Assembly: GCF_900115085.1 (NCBI RefSeq) | Contig: NZ_FOVF01000005.1 | Coordinates: 163,132 to 227,131 of the forward strand | From: Dokdonella immobilis | GTDB lineage: Bacteria; Pseudomonadota; Gammaproteobacteria; Xanthomonadales; Rhodanobacteraceae | Direction: 5' to 3' | Length of the DNA stretch: 64,000 bases | Position numbers and translations under genes: made by a program | Notes under the pieces: model-generated | Seen by the model: only the letters and a program-made list of their open reading frames with translations | What the model was told of the DNA's origin: nothing | Databases searched by the model: none | Part shown: positions 48,336 to 60,041 of the stretch, one piece after another | How the letters are laid out: every line of letters starts with the position of its first letter | How positions within the stretch are numbered: the stretch's first letter is position 1

Positions 48336-50375
48336 TCAGGAAACCGGCATCTGCCGGCTTGCGACAGCGGGTTCGCCGAGTCGGAGCAGGTCGATGACGG
48401 CATCCTGGGACATCGAGCGATGGAAATGGAAGCCCTGCAGGCGATCGCAGCCGGCCGACTGGAACCATGCCAGTTGCGCTGCGGTCTCGATGCCCTCCGC
48501 GACGACCTCGAGGCCGAGGCTGTGGGCCAGCGACAGCATCGCCCGCACGATCGCCGCATCGCGAGGATCGATCAGGACGTCGACGACGAAGCTGTGGTCG
48601 ATCTTTAGGCCGTCGAAAGGCAGCTGGCGCAGGTGCTTTAGCGAGGAAAAGCCGGTGCCGAAATCGTCCAGCATGACGCGGACGCCGAGGTCCCGCAGGC
48701 GGTCGATGCTCAATGCCGCATGCTCCGGATGCCCGAGTGCGATCGATTCGATGATTTCGATCTCCAGGCAGGCCGCGGCCAGGCCGGTGCGCTCGAGCAG
48801 GGCATGGATCATGTCGGGGAAGGAGCGACGCTGGAAGCTGTAGGCCGATACGTTGACCGCTACCGTCAGTGCCTCGCGGTCGGGTCGCTGCCACTTCCGG
48901 GCGCAGTTGCAGGCCTGTTCGAGCACCCAGATGTCGAGTGCCTCGACCAGGCCGAGCGGTTCGAGCTGGCCAATAAAGGCATCGGGAGCGAGTAGCCCGC
49001 GTTGCGGATGCTGCCAGCGCACCAGCGCCTCGAAACCGCAGATTTCGAGGCTCCAGCCATCCAGGATCGGCTGGAATTCTAGGACGAATTCGTTGTTGAT
49101 GAAGGCGGTCCGCAACTCGGACTGCAAGGCCAGCTGACTGCGTGCGGCAGCATCGAGGTCGGGTGCATAGAAGCGATAGCGCATGGCGCCTTCGGCCTGG
49201 GCGCGCGCGCGCGCCATCTCCGCGCACGATTGGAGGGCGTCGGCGGTGACCGCATCCTTGGGCGCGAGGGCTACGCCTACGCTGGCCTCGAGTGCAATCT
49301 CGCGGCCATTCCAGAATACCGGCAACGCCAGGGCGGCGAGCACCTTTTCGGCAATGCGCTGGGACACGGTTTCACTGCCCAGGCCAGCGCCGTGCAGGGC
49401 GATATGATCGGCGCCCGGTCGCGCTGCAACCATGCCGTTCGACCGAGCCACCTCCTCGATGCGTTCGGCACTGGTTGCCAGTGCGATATCGACGCCATCC
49501 ATGCCGGTGGCAACGGCGATGTTGCCGAGATTGTCGAGGCGCACGAGCAACAGCACGGCACCGTTCGGATGCTGCATCTGCTGGCCGAGGTGACCCAGCA
49601 TCTGCGAGCGGTTGGGCAGTCCGGTCAACTGGTCGAACAGGCGCAGGCGTTCGGCGGCATCGGTCGCGCTTTCGGCGCGGTCGCGTTCGTTTTCGAGCAG
49701 CCAGATGACCAGGCCGTAGCCAATGAACAACTGCGTGATCAGGCTGAATACGTTGGTGAACTTTGCCCATGGCCAGTTGCTGCCGCCGCTGGCAATCAGC
49801 GCGTAGGAGGAAAACACGTGCAACTGGTCGAACCCGTAGAGGGTCAATGCGACCGCGGTCAACTGCTGGCCAAGCCGGCCCCGAGGCCAGACCCGGGCGA
49901 TCGCAATGCCCATGCCCAATGCGGCCAGTCCGGTGATCAGGTAACGCAGTCCGACCCGGAGGAAATGCCGCTCCTGGGCGTATTGCGGATCAAAGGCAAA
50001 AGCCAGGCCGCTGAGCAGTCCGAACAGGCTGGCGAAAATCAGGGCCTGGCCGATCTGGACCCGCGTCCAGCGCTGCGTTCGCCAGATCGCCATCGTGCCC
50101 ATGATCAGGGCCGCTACCTGGGTGTAGGCGGCGACCAGCGACAGACAGGACAGGCCAAGCCGGAAAGGATGCCCGGAAGGCATGGCATTCATGAGCATCC
50201 AGGAGGAGCCGGACGCGGCAAGATAAATCGACAGCGACAGGAAGCTCACCGACCACAGCAACAGGTGGTCGCGTCGGAACAGGCGAAAATAATGCGCAAA
50301 GACTATCGCCTGGGTCAGGGCGACCAGCGACCCGACGAAATACACCACCAGGTCGAGGATCGACCAGTCGTTCAT
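48336..50375 (-). CDS. Membrane c-di-GMP phosphodiesterase (degenerate GGDEF plus EAL)
   Basis: A 679-residue protein. The N-terminal third (about 1-235) has seven or eight hydrophobic helices. A GGDEF-like domain (about 245-400) reads RPGADHI at its active site and is probably inactive as a cyclase. The EAL domain (about 415-665) keeps the catalytic set: FEALVRW, NVSAYSF, EIEIIES, DDFGTGFSS, LKID and EGIET. It is therefore a likely active phosphodiesterase. With fimX at 29.3 kb, the window encodes one probable c-di-GMP breaker and one receptor. Confidence 0.9.
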   Translation of the reverse strand: MNDWSILDLVVYFVGSLVALTQAIVFAHYFRLFRRDHLLLWSVSFLSLSIYLAASGSSWMLMNAMPSGHPFRLGLSCLSLVAAYTQVAALIMGTMAIWRTQRWTRVQIGQALIFASLFGLLSGLAFAFDPQYAQERHFLRVGLRYLITGLAALGMGIAIARVWPRGRLGQQLTAVALTLYGFDQLHVFSSYALIASGGSNWPWAKFTNVFSLITQLFIGYGLVIWLLENERDRAESATDAAERLRLFDQLTGLPNRSQMLGHLGQQMQHPNGAVLLLVRLDNLGNIAVATGMDGVDIALATSAERIEEVARSNGMVAARPGADHIALHGAGLGSETVSQRIAEKVLAALALPVFWNGREIALEASVGVALAPKDAVTADALQSCAEMARARAQAEGAMRYRFYAPDLDAAARSQLALQSELRTAFINNEFVLEFQPILDGWSLEICGFEALVRWQHPQRGLLAPDAFIGQLEPLGLVEALDIWVLEQACNCARKWQRPDREALTVAVNVSAYSFQRRSFPDMIHALLERTGLAAACLEIEIIESIALGHPEHAALSIDRLRDLGVRVMLDDFGTGFSSLKHLRQLPFDGLKIDHSFVVDVLIDPRDAAIVRAMLSLAHSLGLEVVAEGIETAAQLAWFQSAGCDRLQGFHFHRSMSQDAVIDLLRLGEPAVASRQMPVS

Positions 50376-50536
50376 TGTGAAGAGTCCGCCCTTGCGCTCG
50401 CAGACAGGTATGTGAGCCTAGTGGAGGCGCATTTGTCAAAGTTTTTGCATCAAAGGCCCAAAAGCGCGAGCGGTTAGCCTCAAGCCGACCAGGGACGTGA
50501 CCGCCGCGTGCTCGCTGCGTGGAATAGAATCGCCCC

Positions 50537-51481
50537 ATGAATCGCGAAGACCGTCGACCGCGCATCATCTTCCTGATGGGGCCGACCGCTTCGGGCAAGA
50601 CCCGGCTTGCCTGCGGACTCGCCGCTGAGCATCCGCTGGACCTGGTCAGCGTGGATTCTGCGCTGGTCTACCGTGGCATGGATATCGGCACGGCGAAGCC
50701 GAATGCGCAGGAACTGGCCGCGCACCCGCACCGGCTGGTCGACATCCGCGATCCCGACCAGCCCTATTCGGCGGCCGAATTCCGCGACGATGCGCTTGCC
50801 GCGATCGGCGAGATCGTGGCGGCGGGAAGGATTCCGCTGCTGGTTGGCGGAACCGGCCTGTACTTCCGCGCACTGGAACGCGGCCTGTCGCCGCTGCCGC
50901 CGGCCGATGCGGCGCTTCGTCGCCTTCTGGCCGAGGAAGCGGGCCGGCTCGGGAAGGCGTGCATGCACGAGCGCCTGGCCCGGCTCGACCCTGCAACCGC
51001 AGCGCGGCTCGATCGCAACGACGGCCAGCGCGTGCAACGCGCGCTCGAGGTCATAGCGCTCAGCGGCAAGCCGCTTTCGGACCAGCACGGCGGGATCCGG
51101 TCCCGGCTGCCCTATCGGGTGCTCAAGCTGGCCCTGCTGCCGCGCGACCGGGCGCCCTTGCATGCACGCATCGCGACTCGCTTCGACACCATGATCGAGG
51201 CCGGTTTGATCGAGGAATTGCGCCGCTTGCGCGGCCTCGCGGAGGTTTCGGCGGATCTGCCATCGATGCGCGCCGTCGGCTATCGTCAGGCCTGGGCCTA
51301 CTTCGACGGAAGGATCGGATTCGACCGTTTTCGACTCGACGCCATACACGCCACCCGGCAACTGGCGAAGCGCCAGATCACCTGGTTGCGCTCGGAACTG
51401 GATGCGCGTCTGTTCGATCCCGACCTGACCGAGGTTCCGGACCGCCTCGACAGGGCCGTTCGGGACTTTCTCGAAAGCTGA
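50537..51481 (+). CDS. miaA: tRNA dimethylallyltransferase
   Basis: Adds the dimethylallyl group to A37 of tRNAs reading UNN codons. The P-loop is GPTASGKTRLACGL (about 12-25), with SVDSALVYRGMDIGTAKP, GGTGLYFRAL and the C-terminal TRQLAKRQITWLR typical of MiaA. The 314-residue length is normal. It heads the miaA-hfq-hflX-hflK-hflC order conserved in gammaproteobacteria. Confidence 0.96.
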   Translation: MNREDRRPRIIFLMGPTASGKTRLACGLAAEHPLDLVSVDSALVYRGMDIGTAKPNAQELAAHPHRLVDIRDPDQPYSAAEFRDDALAAIGEIVAAGRIPLLVGGTGLYFRALERGLSPLPPADAALRRLLAEEAGRLGKACMHERLARLDPATAARLDRNDGQRVQRALEVIALSGKPLSDQHGGIRSRLPYRVLKLALLPRDRAPLHARIATRFDTMIEAGLIEELRRLRGLAEVSADLPSMRAVGYRQAWAYFDGRIGFDRFRLDAIHATRQLAKRQITWLRSELDARLFDPDLTEVPDRLDRAVRDFLES

Positions 51482-51644
51482 GCGCAATTCCCATGCGAAC
51501 GTTCTCTTCGGGCGCCCATTGGTTTAGTATTCAGGTCTGTGTGCCGGGGCGCTGCGCGTTCGATCCCTGGCCCCGTTCGGGGCCGGCTCGAAGATGGCGC
51601 AGGGCTTTTTTCCCGGTTCGGGGCAAGGGTTCAGGAGAATAATA

Positions 51645-51902
51645 ATGTCCAAAGGACAGTCACTGCAGGATCCGTTCCTCAATGCGCTGAGGCGCGAACG
51701 CGTTCCTGTCTCGATCTACCTGGTCAATGGCATCAAGCTTCAGGGCACCGTCGAATCGTTCGACCAGTTCGTCGTCCTGCTGCGCAACACGGTCAGCCAG
51801 ATGGTCTACAAGCATGCCATCTCGACCGTCGTGCCGAGCCGCAACGTGCGCATCAGCGGCAACGAAGAAGCCGATGCCGGCGAACCCCACGAATCCGAGT
51901 AG
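51645..51902 (+). CDS. hfq: RNA chaperone Hfq
   Basis: An 85-residue Sm-like protein forming a hexamer that pairs small RNAs with mRNAs. Sm1 and Sm2 are clear: [39 protein letters not shown] and [12 protein letters not shown]. The acidic tail is short. CAGGAG lies eight bases before the ATG. An earlier in-frame start at 51594 would add a non-conserved extension. hflX follows within 6 bp. Confidence 0.97.
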   Translation: MSKGQSLQDPFLNALRRERVPVSIYLVNGIKLQGTVESFDQFVVLLRNTVSQMVYKHAISTVVPSRNVRISGNEEADAGEPHESE

Positions 51903-51907
51903 ACGAA

Positions 51908-53248
51908 CTGTTTGATCGATCGAAAAAAGGCGAACGCGCGCTGCTGCTGCAGGCGCAACCGCCCGGTCAGCACGATCCGGCGCTGCTCGAGGAGTTCGCG
52001 GAGCTCGCCCGTTCGGCCGGTGCCGGCGTGGTCGGCACGCTGACTGCGCGACTCGACAAGCCCAATCCGCGCTACTTCATCGGCACCGGAAAGGCCGAGG
52101 AGCTCAAGGCCCAGAAGCAGGCCCTCGATGCCGATCTGATCCTCGTCAACCACACCCTGAGTCCGGTCCAGGAGCGCAACCTCGAGAAGTTCACCGAGTG
52201 CCGCGTGGTCGATCGCACCGGCCTGATCCTCGACATCTTTGCCCAGCGCGCGCGATCGCATGAGGGCAAGCTGCAGGTCGAACTGGCCCAGCTCAAGCAT
52301 CTGTCGACGCGTCTGGTCCGCGGTTGGACCCATCTCGAGCGCCAGCGCGGCGGTGCGATCGGGCTGCGCGGCCCGGGCGAAACCCAGCTCGAAATCGACC
52401 GCCGTCTGCTCGGGGCGCGCGTCAAGCAATTGCAGAAGCGCCTCGACAAGGTCGAGGTCCAGCGTGCCCAGGCGCGCCGCTCGCGTGAGCGCAGTGCGCT
52501 GCCCCTGGTCGCCCTGGTTGGCTACACCAATGCCGGCAAATCGACCCTGTTCAATGCGATGACCGGAGCCGGCGTATATGCCGCCGACCAGTTGTTCGCA
52601 ACGCTCGACCCGACCCTGCGGCGCATCGACGGACTCGAATGCGGGCCGATCGTGCTGGCCGATACGGTGGGCTTCATCCGCGACCTGCCGCACGATCTGG
52701 TCGCCGCGTTCCGCTCCACCCTGGCCGAGGCGCGCGAAGCGGACCTGCTCCTGCATGTCATCGATGCCTCGGATCCCGAGCGCGATACGCGCATCGCCGA
52801 TGTCGAGCGGGTGCTGGCGGAAATCGGTGCCGCCGATCTGCCCCAGGTGCTGGTGTTCAACAAGATCGACCGGTTGCAGTCGGATGTACCGAGAGTCGAG
52901 CGCTTCGAGCAGGACGGTCCCCTACGGGCCTGGGTCTCGGCTCGTGACGGGATCGGCATCGGATCCCTGCTCGAGGCGGTCGGCCAGGCCCTGGCCAGCG
53001 AGCGGGTACACCAGGTCCTGCAGGTGCCGGCGACCTCGGGACGGCTGCGCGCAAGGTTGCATGAACTTGGCATGGTGGCCTCGGAGCAAGCCGACGAAAG
53101 CGGCTGGCGCATCGAGATCGATGCCCCGCGGTCGTTGATCGAACCGCTGTTCGGCATGCCTGGAGGCCATGGTGCATGGTTGAAAGGCGCCTTGCTTGCC
53201 CCGACTGATGGGGCTACCTACAATCATTCGAAAGACACTCATTATTGA
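51908..53248 (+). CDS. hflX: GTPase HflX (non-ATG start)
   Basis: A ribosome-splitting and rescue GTPase active in heat stress, about 446 residues. The N-terminal HflX domain has HEGKLQVELAQLKHLSTRLV and GLRGPGETQLEIDRR. The G domain has G1 GYTNAGKST, G3 DTVGF and G4 NKID. The family start corresponds to the codons for LFDRSKKGE. No ATG or GTG is near, so translation probably begins at CTG 51908, six bases after the hfq stop. The open frame runs back through hfq but is not coding there. A promoter candidate for hflK lies in its 3' end. Confidence 0.93.
   Translation: MFDRSKKGERALLLQAQPPGQHDPALLEEFAELARSAGAGVVGTLTARLDKPNPRYFIGTGKAEELKAQKQALDADLILVNHTLSPVQERNLEKFTECRVVDRTGLILDIFAQRARSHEGKLQVELAQLKHLSTRLVRGWTHLERQRGGAIGLRGPGETQLEIDRRLLGARVKQLQKRLDKVEVQRAQARRSRERSALPLVALVGYTNAGKSTLFNAMTGAGVYAADQLFATLDPTLRRIDGLECGPIVLADTVGFIRDLPHDLVAAFRSTLAEAREADLLLHVIDASDPERDTRIADVERVLAEIGAADLPQVLVFNKIDRLQSDVPRVERFEQDGPLRAWVSARDGIGIGSLLEAVGQALASERVHQVLQVPATSGRLRARLHELGMVASEQADESGWRIEIDAPRSLIEPLFGMPGGHGAWLKGALLAPTDGATYNHSKDTHY
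53196..53224 (+). promoter_or_regulatory. Candidate internal promoter for hflK-hflC
   Basis: TTGCCC (53196-53201), a 17-bp spacer, and TACAAT (53219-53224) lie in the last codons of hflX, 158 bp before hflK. GCCCC/GGGGC in the spacer can form a small stem. Confidence 0.4.
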
Positions 53249-53381
53249 AGCGCCTCCGCGGCAGTCCAGTCGCGGCTACCCTTGGGCAAGGCGCTTGGCA
53301 TCAGCTCTCCGGTCTCCAGCGCATGATTCCACCGGAATTGGCGATCGGATGGCGCGGCAGAGTCCAAACAGGAATGGCTCA

Positions 53382-54500
53382 ATGGCTTGGAACGAACCCG
53401 GTAGCGGCAAACAGCGCGATCCTTGGAAGGACAATGGAGGCGGCAAGAATGATCTCGACGACGCCATCCAGCGCATCAAGGGCGCGTTCGGGCGGCTGTT
53501 CGGCGGTGGCGGTGGCGCCCCAGGCGCGGGCCGCAATGGCGGCGGCGTCCTGCTTGCGATCATCGGCCTGCTGATTGCCTGGGTCCTGTTCGATTCCTGG
53601 GTCCAGGTGAACGCCGGCAAGGAAGCCGTGGTCCTGCGCTTCGGCGAGTATTCGCGCACGATGCCGCCAGGCTTCAACCTGAAATGGCCACGTCCGATCG
53701 AGAGCGCGAGCGAGGTCAACGTGCAGGAGGTGCGCAACATCTCGGACACGGTGCGCATGCTGACGCGCGACGAGAACATCGTCCAGGTCGAATTCAACGT
53801 CCAGTACGAGGTCGCCGATTCGACCTTGTTCCTCTACGCAACCCGCGATCCGGACCAGACCCTCAAGCAGGCGGCGGAAAGCGCGGTACGCGAGGTCATC
53901 GGCACCAGCAAGCTCGATGCCATCATGCCGGATCAGCGGGTCGAACCGCTCGAGGGCGAGAAGCCGGTCGCAAACCCCAGCGCCGAACTGGCCCAGCAGG
54001 CGAAGAAGGTGCTCCAGCAGACGCTCGAGCGTTACCACGCCGGCTTGCAGGTCAACGACCTCAACTTCCAGAACGTGCGGCCACCGCAGGAAGTGAAGGA
54101 TTCCTTCGACGACGCGATCAGCGCGCGCGAAGACCGCCAGCGCGCCAGCAACGTCGCCGATGCCTATGCCAAGCGCGTCGTTCCCGAGGCGCGTGGCGAG
54201 GCGGCGCGCATCCTGGCCGAGGCGCAGGGCTACAAGGCCGAGCGCATCGCCAAGGCGGAGGGCGACGCCCAGCGCTTCGACCTGATCGCCAGCCAGTACC
54301 GTGCCGCGCCCGAAGTGACGCGCAAGCGGCTTTACCTCGAAACCATGCAGCAGGTCGTCAGCGGCACGCCCAAGATCATCGACTTCACTGGCGGCAAGAA
54401 CCTGTTGCAGATCCCGGTGCCCGCCGCCGGCCCGCCCCCGCCATCGGCCGACGCCGCAGCGGCGATGAGCGCCGCCGAATCCGACAAGGGAGGTCGCTGA
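53382..54500 (+). CDS. hflK: FtsH protease regulator HflK
   Basis: A 372-residue SPFH/prohibitin-family membrane protein that forms, with HflC, a cage around the FtsH protease. A Gly-rich cytoplasmic N-terminus (WKDNGGG...GGGGGAPG) precedes one TM helix (about 66-84, LLAIIGLLIAWVLF), the SPFH domain (about 90-260) and a long coiled region. The tail is Pro/Ala-rich. ATG 53382 (MAWNEPGSG) is the typical start. hflC begins two bases after its stop. Confidence 0.95.
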   Translation: MAWNEPGSGKQRDPWKDNGGGKNDLDDAIQRIKGAFGRLFGGGGGAPGAGRNGGGVLLAIIGLLIAWVLFDSWVQVNAGKEAVVLRFGEYSRTMPPGFNLKWPRPIESASEVNVQEVRNISDTVRMLTRDENIVQVEFNVQYEVADSTLFLYATRDPDQTLKQAAESAVREVIGTSKLDAIMPDQRVEPLEGEKPVANPSAELAQQAKKVLQQTLERYHAGLQVNDLNFQNVRPPQEVKDSFDDAISAREDRQRASNVADAYAKRVVPEARGEAARILAEAQGYKAERIAKAEGDAQRFDLIASQYRAAPEVTRKRLYLETMQQVVSGTPKIIDFTGGKNLLQIPVPAAGPPPPSADAAAAMSAAESDKGGR

Positions 54501-54501
54501 C

Positions 54502-55362
54502 ATGCGCCCGATCGTGAGCATTCTTATCGCCGGCGTGATCCTGCTGGCGATCAATTGCGTCTTCGTCGTACGCGAAGGGCAGACCGCCATCCTCCTGCAG
54601 TTCGGGCGCATCGTCGAATCCGGCTACAAGCCCGGCCTGCATTTCAAGATTCCGCTGATGCAGCAGGCGTTGCGCTTCGACAGCCGGTTGCAGACGCTCG
54701 ATGCAGCCGCAGAACGCTACCTGACCTCGGAAAAGAAGGACGTCAACGTCGACTTCGTGGTCAAGTGGAAGATTTCCGACCCGACCCGCTTCTACACCTC
54801 CGTGGCCGGGGACCAGGACCGCGCGCAGCAGCGACTCGCACCGACGATCAAGGACGGCATGCGCACCGCGATCAATTCGCGCACGCTCAAGGAAGTGGTG
54901 TCGAGTGCGCGCTCCGACCTGACCGACACCCTGGTCGAGAACGCCAATCTGAAGACCCGCAACCTCGGTATCGAGATCATCGATGTGCGCATCAAGCGGG
55001 TCGATCTGCCCGAGGCCAGTTCGGTGCTGCGTTCCGTGTACGAACGCATGCGCTCGGAACGCAAGCAGGTCGCCGATGCATTGCGTGCTGAAGGCAACGA
55101 GGCGGCCGAACGGATCCGCTCGGATGCCGATCGCCAGGTCCAGATCATCAAGGCCGAAGCCTATCGCGAGGCCCAGAGCGGGCGCGGCGAGGGCGACGCC
55201 AAGGCCGCCGAGATCTATGCCTCGTCGTACGGCAAGGACGCGGAGTTCTACGCGTTCTACCGCAGCCTAGAGGCCTATCGTGAGGCCTTCCAGGCCAACA
55301 ACGGCGTACTCGTCCTCGATCCGAAATCCGAGTTCCTGCACTACCTGCAAGACAGCAAGTAG
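54502..55362 (+). CDS. hflC: FtsH protease regulator HflC
   Basis: A 286-residue partner of HflK with one N-terminal TM helix (about 5-23), the SPFH domain (VREGQTAILLQFGRIV) and a helical tail. ERMRSERKQVADALRAEG is a recognisable HflC block. Both subunits are membrane-anchored with periplasmic bulk. The gene is coupled to hflK and followed 7 bp later by the DUF2065 gene, the common order. Confidence 0.96.
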   Translation: MRPIVSILIAGVILLAINCVFVVREGQTAILLQFGRIVESGYKPGLHFKIPLMQQALRFDSRLQTLDAAAERYLTSEKKDVNVDFVVKWKISDPTRFYTSVAGDQDRAQQRLAPTIKDGMRTAINSRTLKEVVSSARSDLTDTLVENANLKTRNLGIEIIDVRIKRVDLPEASSVLRSVYERMRSERKQVADALRAEGNEAAERIRSDADRQVQIIKAEAYREAQSGRGEGDAKAAEIYASSYGKDAEFYAFYRSLEAYREAFQANNGVLVLDPKSEFLHYLQDSK

Positions 55363-55369
55363 GCCCGGC

Positions 55370-56999
<1,630 letters not shown>

Positions 57000-57008
57000 T
57001 TGAAGCGG

Positions 57009-57164
57009 GAATGGGGAATGGAGAGCAGGGAATAGGGAGTAGGGGAAAGCAGACAATTGAAGGTACGTTGTCGCGATTCCCGGGATTTGAACTCTGGCAG
57101 GATCCGTTTCATCCATTTCCGGTTCCCCATTCCCCATTCCCCATTCCCCATTCCCCATTCCCGG
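57009..57164. repeat. Heptad-type inverted repeat after purA
   Basis: The left arm has GGGAATGGGGAATGGAG and further G-rich heptads (57009-57047). The right arm has five tandem CCCCATT copies (57125-57159) followed by CCCGG. About 80 bp of ordinary sequence lies between. The right arm ends next to the tRNA-Leu terminator. Confidence 0.85.
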
Positions 57165-57168
57165 ATCG

Positions 57169-57194
57169 AAAAAAAACCGCCTTGCGGCGGTTTT
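57169..57194 (-). terminator. Terminator of tRNA-Leu
   Basis: On the minus strand, AAAACCGCC, a GCAA loop and GGCGG are followed by eight Ts, starting 9 bp after the tRNA 3' end. The A-tract pairs with the T-tract, so it may also work in the opposite direction. Confidence 0.9.
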
Positions 57195-57203
57195 CTTTCG
57201 ATA

Positions 57204-57288
<85 letters not shown>

Positions 57289-57457
57289 AAACCCCGACGC
57301 GCTGTCGCCACCGGGGGCGCGAAAGATACGTGGGCCATGGCAGACTGTCAATGATCCAGCGCGCACAATGACTCCGGATTCATCGCTTGCCGGTGAATCC
57401 GCCTGAACACCAGGCTCCAACCCTGCCTTGCGCAGGCACGAAACAGGACCCGTCCCA

Positions 57458-59818
57458 GTGCGAAAGAAAACTTCCGGAACCTCCAAGCCCGGACCGAAAA
57501 AGACCGCGAAATCCAAGCTGCCGCCGTGGATGCCGCAAAGCGCGACGACCTCGCCGAAGTCCGGCAAGCGCGGCACACCCGGCAAGCCGGACAAGCGCGC
57601 GGGGTCTGCCGCCCGCGCGGGCTCGTGGTCGCCCAGGCCGAGCGACCCGTTTGCCCAGCGCGAAGCCCAGCGCTACGAGCGCCCGATTCCAAGCAGGGAG
57701 GCGATCATGAGCCTGCTGGCCGAACAGGCCTCCCTGCTCAAGACCGAGGCGGTGGCCGCCGCCCTGGGCCTGCGCAGCGAACAGGATATCGATGCCCTGA
57801 CCAAGCGCCTCGCGGCCATGGTTCGCGATGGGCAGTTGCTGCAGAACCGTCGCGGCGGCTATGGCGTCGCCCAGAAGCTGGATCTCATTCCCGGTGTCAT
57901 CATCGCCAATGCAGAGGGCTTCGGTTTTCTGAAGCCCGATGAAGGTGGCGACGACCTGTACCTGTCGCCGGCACAGATGCGCACGGTGCTGCATGGCGAT
58001 CGCGTGCTCGGCAGCGTCGTCGGCGTCGATCGCCGGGGCCGCCGCCAGGGCGCGATCGTCGAAGTCCTTGAACGGCGTCCATCACGCCTGGTCGGACGCG
58101 TCATCGTCGAGGACGGCTTGACCCTGGTCGCACCCGATGACCGGCGCGTGCATCAGGACATCCTGATCCGGCCGGGCGACGAGCAAGGCGCTCGCGCCGG
58201 GCAAATCGTGATCGCCGAGATCAGCGACCCGCCGACCCAGCATCGCGGACCGATGGGGCGCATTCTCGCCGTGCTCGGCGAGCGCCTGACCCCCTCGATC
58301 ATCGTCGAGATGGCGATCGCCAGCCACAACCTGCCGCATGCGTGGCCGGAGGCGGTAATCCACCAGGCAGCCGAGGTCGATCCGCAGGTATTGGCTTCCG
58401 AGATCAAGGGTCGCGTCGACCTGCGCTCGCTGCCCCTGGTCACGATCGACGGCGAGGATGCGCGCGACTTCGACGACGCGGTCTATGCCGAGGCGAACGC
58501 GAAGGGCTTCCGTCTGATTGTCGCCATCGCCGACGTTTCGCACTACGTCAGGACCGGCAGCGTGCTCGACGAGGAAGCCTACCTGCGGTCCACGTCGGTC
58601 TACTTTCCCGGCTTCGTCGTGCCGATGCTGCCGGAGACCTTGTCCAACGGTATCTGCTCACTGAACCCCAAGGTCGACCGCCTGTGCATGGTCTGCGACA
58701 TGCAGGTCGATCGCACCGGCGAGGTGGTTTCGTCCGACTTCTACGATGCCGTGATGCGCTCGCATGCCCGGCTCACCTACACGCGGGTTTGGGAGGCGGT
58801 CGGCGAAAGGCAACCCGATGCGCGCGCCGAACTGGCCGACCTGGTGCCGCGCCTCGAGAGCCTGCATCAACTCTACAAGATGTTGGCCAGGGCCCGCCAG
58901 AAGCGCGGCTCGATCGATTTCGAAAGCACGGAAGTCAAGTTCCGCCTGGCTGCCTCGGGCGAGGTCATCCAGCTCGGCTCGGAGCCGCGCAACGACGCCC
59001 ACAAGCTGATCGAGGAGTGCATGATCGCGGCGAATGTCGAGGCGGCGAAGTTCCTGCTCAGGAAGCGCATCCCGGCACCGTACCGCGTGCATGAGCCGCC
59101 ACCGGCGTCCAAGTACGAGGACCTGCTCGAGTTCCTGCGCGAGTTCAAGCTCAAGTTGCCGCCGGCCGGCGAAGTCAAGCCTGCCGACTTCGCCGCGCTG
59201 CTGCGCAAGATCCGCAACCGGCCCGACGTCAGCCTGATCGAGTCGGTGATCCTGCGTTCGCAGAGCATGGCCGTGTACCAGCCCGAGAACACCGGGCATT
59301 TCGGCCTGGCGCTGGACGCCTATGCGCATTTCACCTCGCCGATCCGTCGCTATCCGGACCTGCTCGTGCACCGTGCGATCCGCTTTGCGATCAGCGGTGG
59401 CAAGCCGGCCAGCTACACCTATTCGCCAACCCGGATGTCGTCGATGTCGGTGCATTGTTCGCACAACGAGCGCCGGGCCCAGGAAGCCGAGCGCGACGTC
59501 GACGAGCGCTACAAGTGCGCGTGGATGGAGAAACACGTCGGTAGCGAGTTCGATGGCGTGGTCTCGGGGGTCACTTCGTTCGGCCTGTTCGTCGAGCTCA
59601 GCGAATCGAAGATCAATGGCCTCGTCCACATCACCCAGTTGCCGAACGACTATTATCACTTCGATCCGAAGCGCCACCTGCTCAGCGGCGAACGCCGGGG
59701 CCTGTCGTTCCGCCTCGGCGATCCGGTCCGCATCCAGGTCTTGCGCGCAAGCCTCGAGGATCGCAAGATCGATTTTCGTCTGGTGGCCGAACCGGCTTCG
59801 GCCAAGGGCAATCGCTAG
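57458..59818 (+). CDS. rnr: Ribonuclease R
   Basis: A 786-residue 3'-5' exoribonuclease that degrades structured RNA, including defective rRNA and tmRNA-tagged mRNA. A basic Lys/Pro-rich N-terminus (about 1-70) precedes a winged-helix domain, cold-shock OB folds (GVIIANAEGFGFLKPD), the RNB catalytic domain (about 255-590, with VTIDGEDARDFDDAV Asp cluster) and a C-terminal S1 domain (VVSGVTSFGLFVEL). GTG 57458 with AGGA upstream is the best start; a TTG lies thirty bases earlier. rlmB follows 223 bp downstream, the common pairing. Confidence 0.94.
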   Translation: MRKKTSGTSKPGPKKTAKSKLPPWMPQSATTSPKSGKRGTPGKPDKRAGSAARAGSWSPRPSDPFAQREAQRYERPIPSREAIMSLLAEQASLLKTEAVAAALGLRSEQDIDALTKRLAAMVRDGQLLQNRRGGYGVAQKLDLIPGVIIANAEGFGFLKPDEGGDDLYLSPAQMRTVLHGDRVLGSVVGVDRRGRRQGAIVEVLERRPSRLVGRVIVEDGLTLVAPDDRRVHQDILIRPGDEQGARAGQIVIAEISDPPTQHRGPMGRILAVLGERLTPSIIVEMAIASHNLPHAWPEAVIHQAAEVDPQVLASEIKGRVDLRSLPLVTIDGEDARDFDDAVYAEANAKGFRLIVAIADVSHYVRTGSVLDEEAYLRSTSVYFPGFVVPMLPETLSNGICSLNPKVDRLCMVCDMQVDRTGEVVSSDFYDAVMRSHARLTYTRVWEAVGERQPDARAELADLVPRLESLHQLYKMLARARQKRGSIDFESTEVKFRLAASGEVIQLGSEPRNDAHKLIEECMIAANVEAAKFLLRKRIPAPYRVHEPPPASKYEDLLEFLREFKLKLPPAGEVKPADFAALLRKIRNRPDVSLIESVILRSQSMAVYQPENTGHFGLALDAYAHFTSPIRRYPDLLVHRAIRFAISGGKPASYTYSPTRMSSMSVHCSHNERRAQEAERDVDERYKCAWMEKHVGSEFDGVVSGVTSFGLFVELSESKINGLVHITQLPNDYYHFDPKRHLLSGERRGLSFRLGDPVRIQVLRASLEDRKIDFRLVAEPASAKGNR

Positions 59819-60041
59819 GAACCGGTTCCGGATTTCCGGACCAGGGCGGGCTGGGGTTTGGCGGGCGGCCTGCCTGGCATTCCGCCTGTGCTCAGTCGGG
59901 GCGGCGCGAGCCGGGAATGCAACGGAGATGGGCGTGTGGGCGAACAAGTCGGGGCACCGCAAGCGCCCCTGTGCGGCGCTGCGGCTGGTCGGCCGCGCCG
60001 CAAGGCGTCACACTGTGCATTGACCCTGAAAGCGATTTCCA

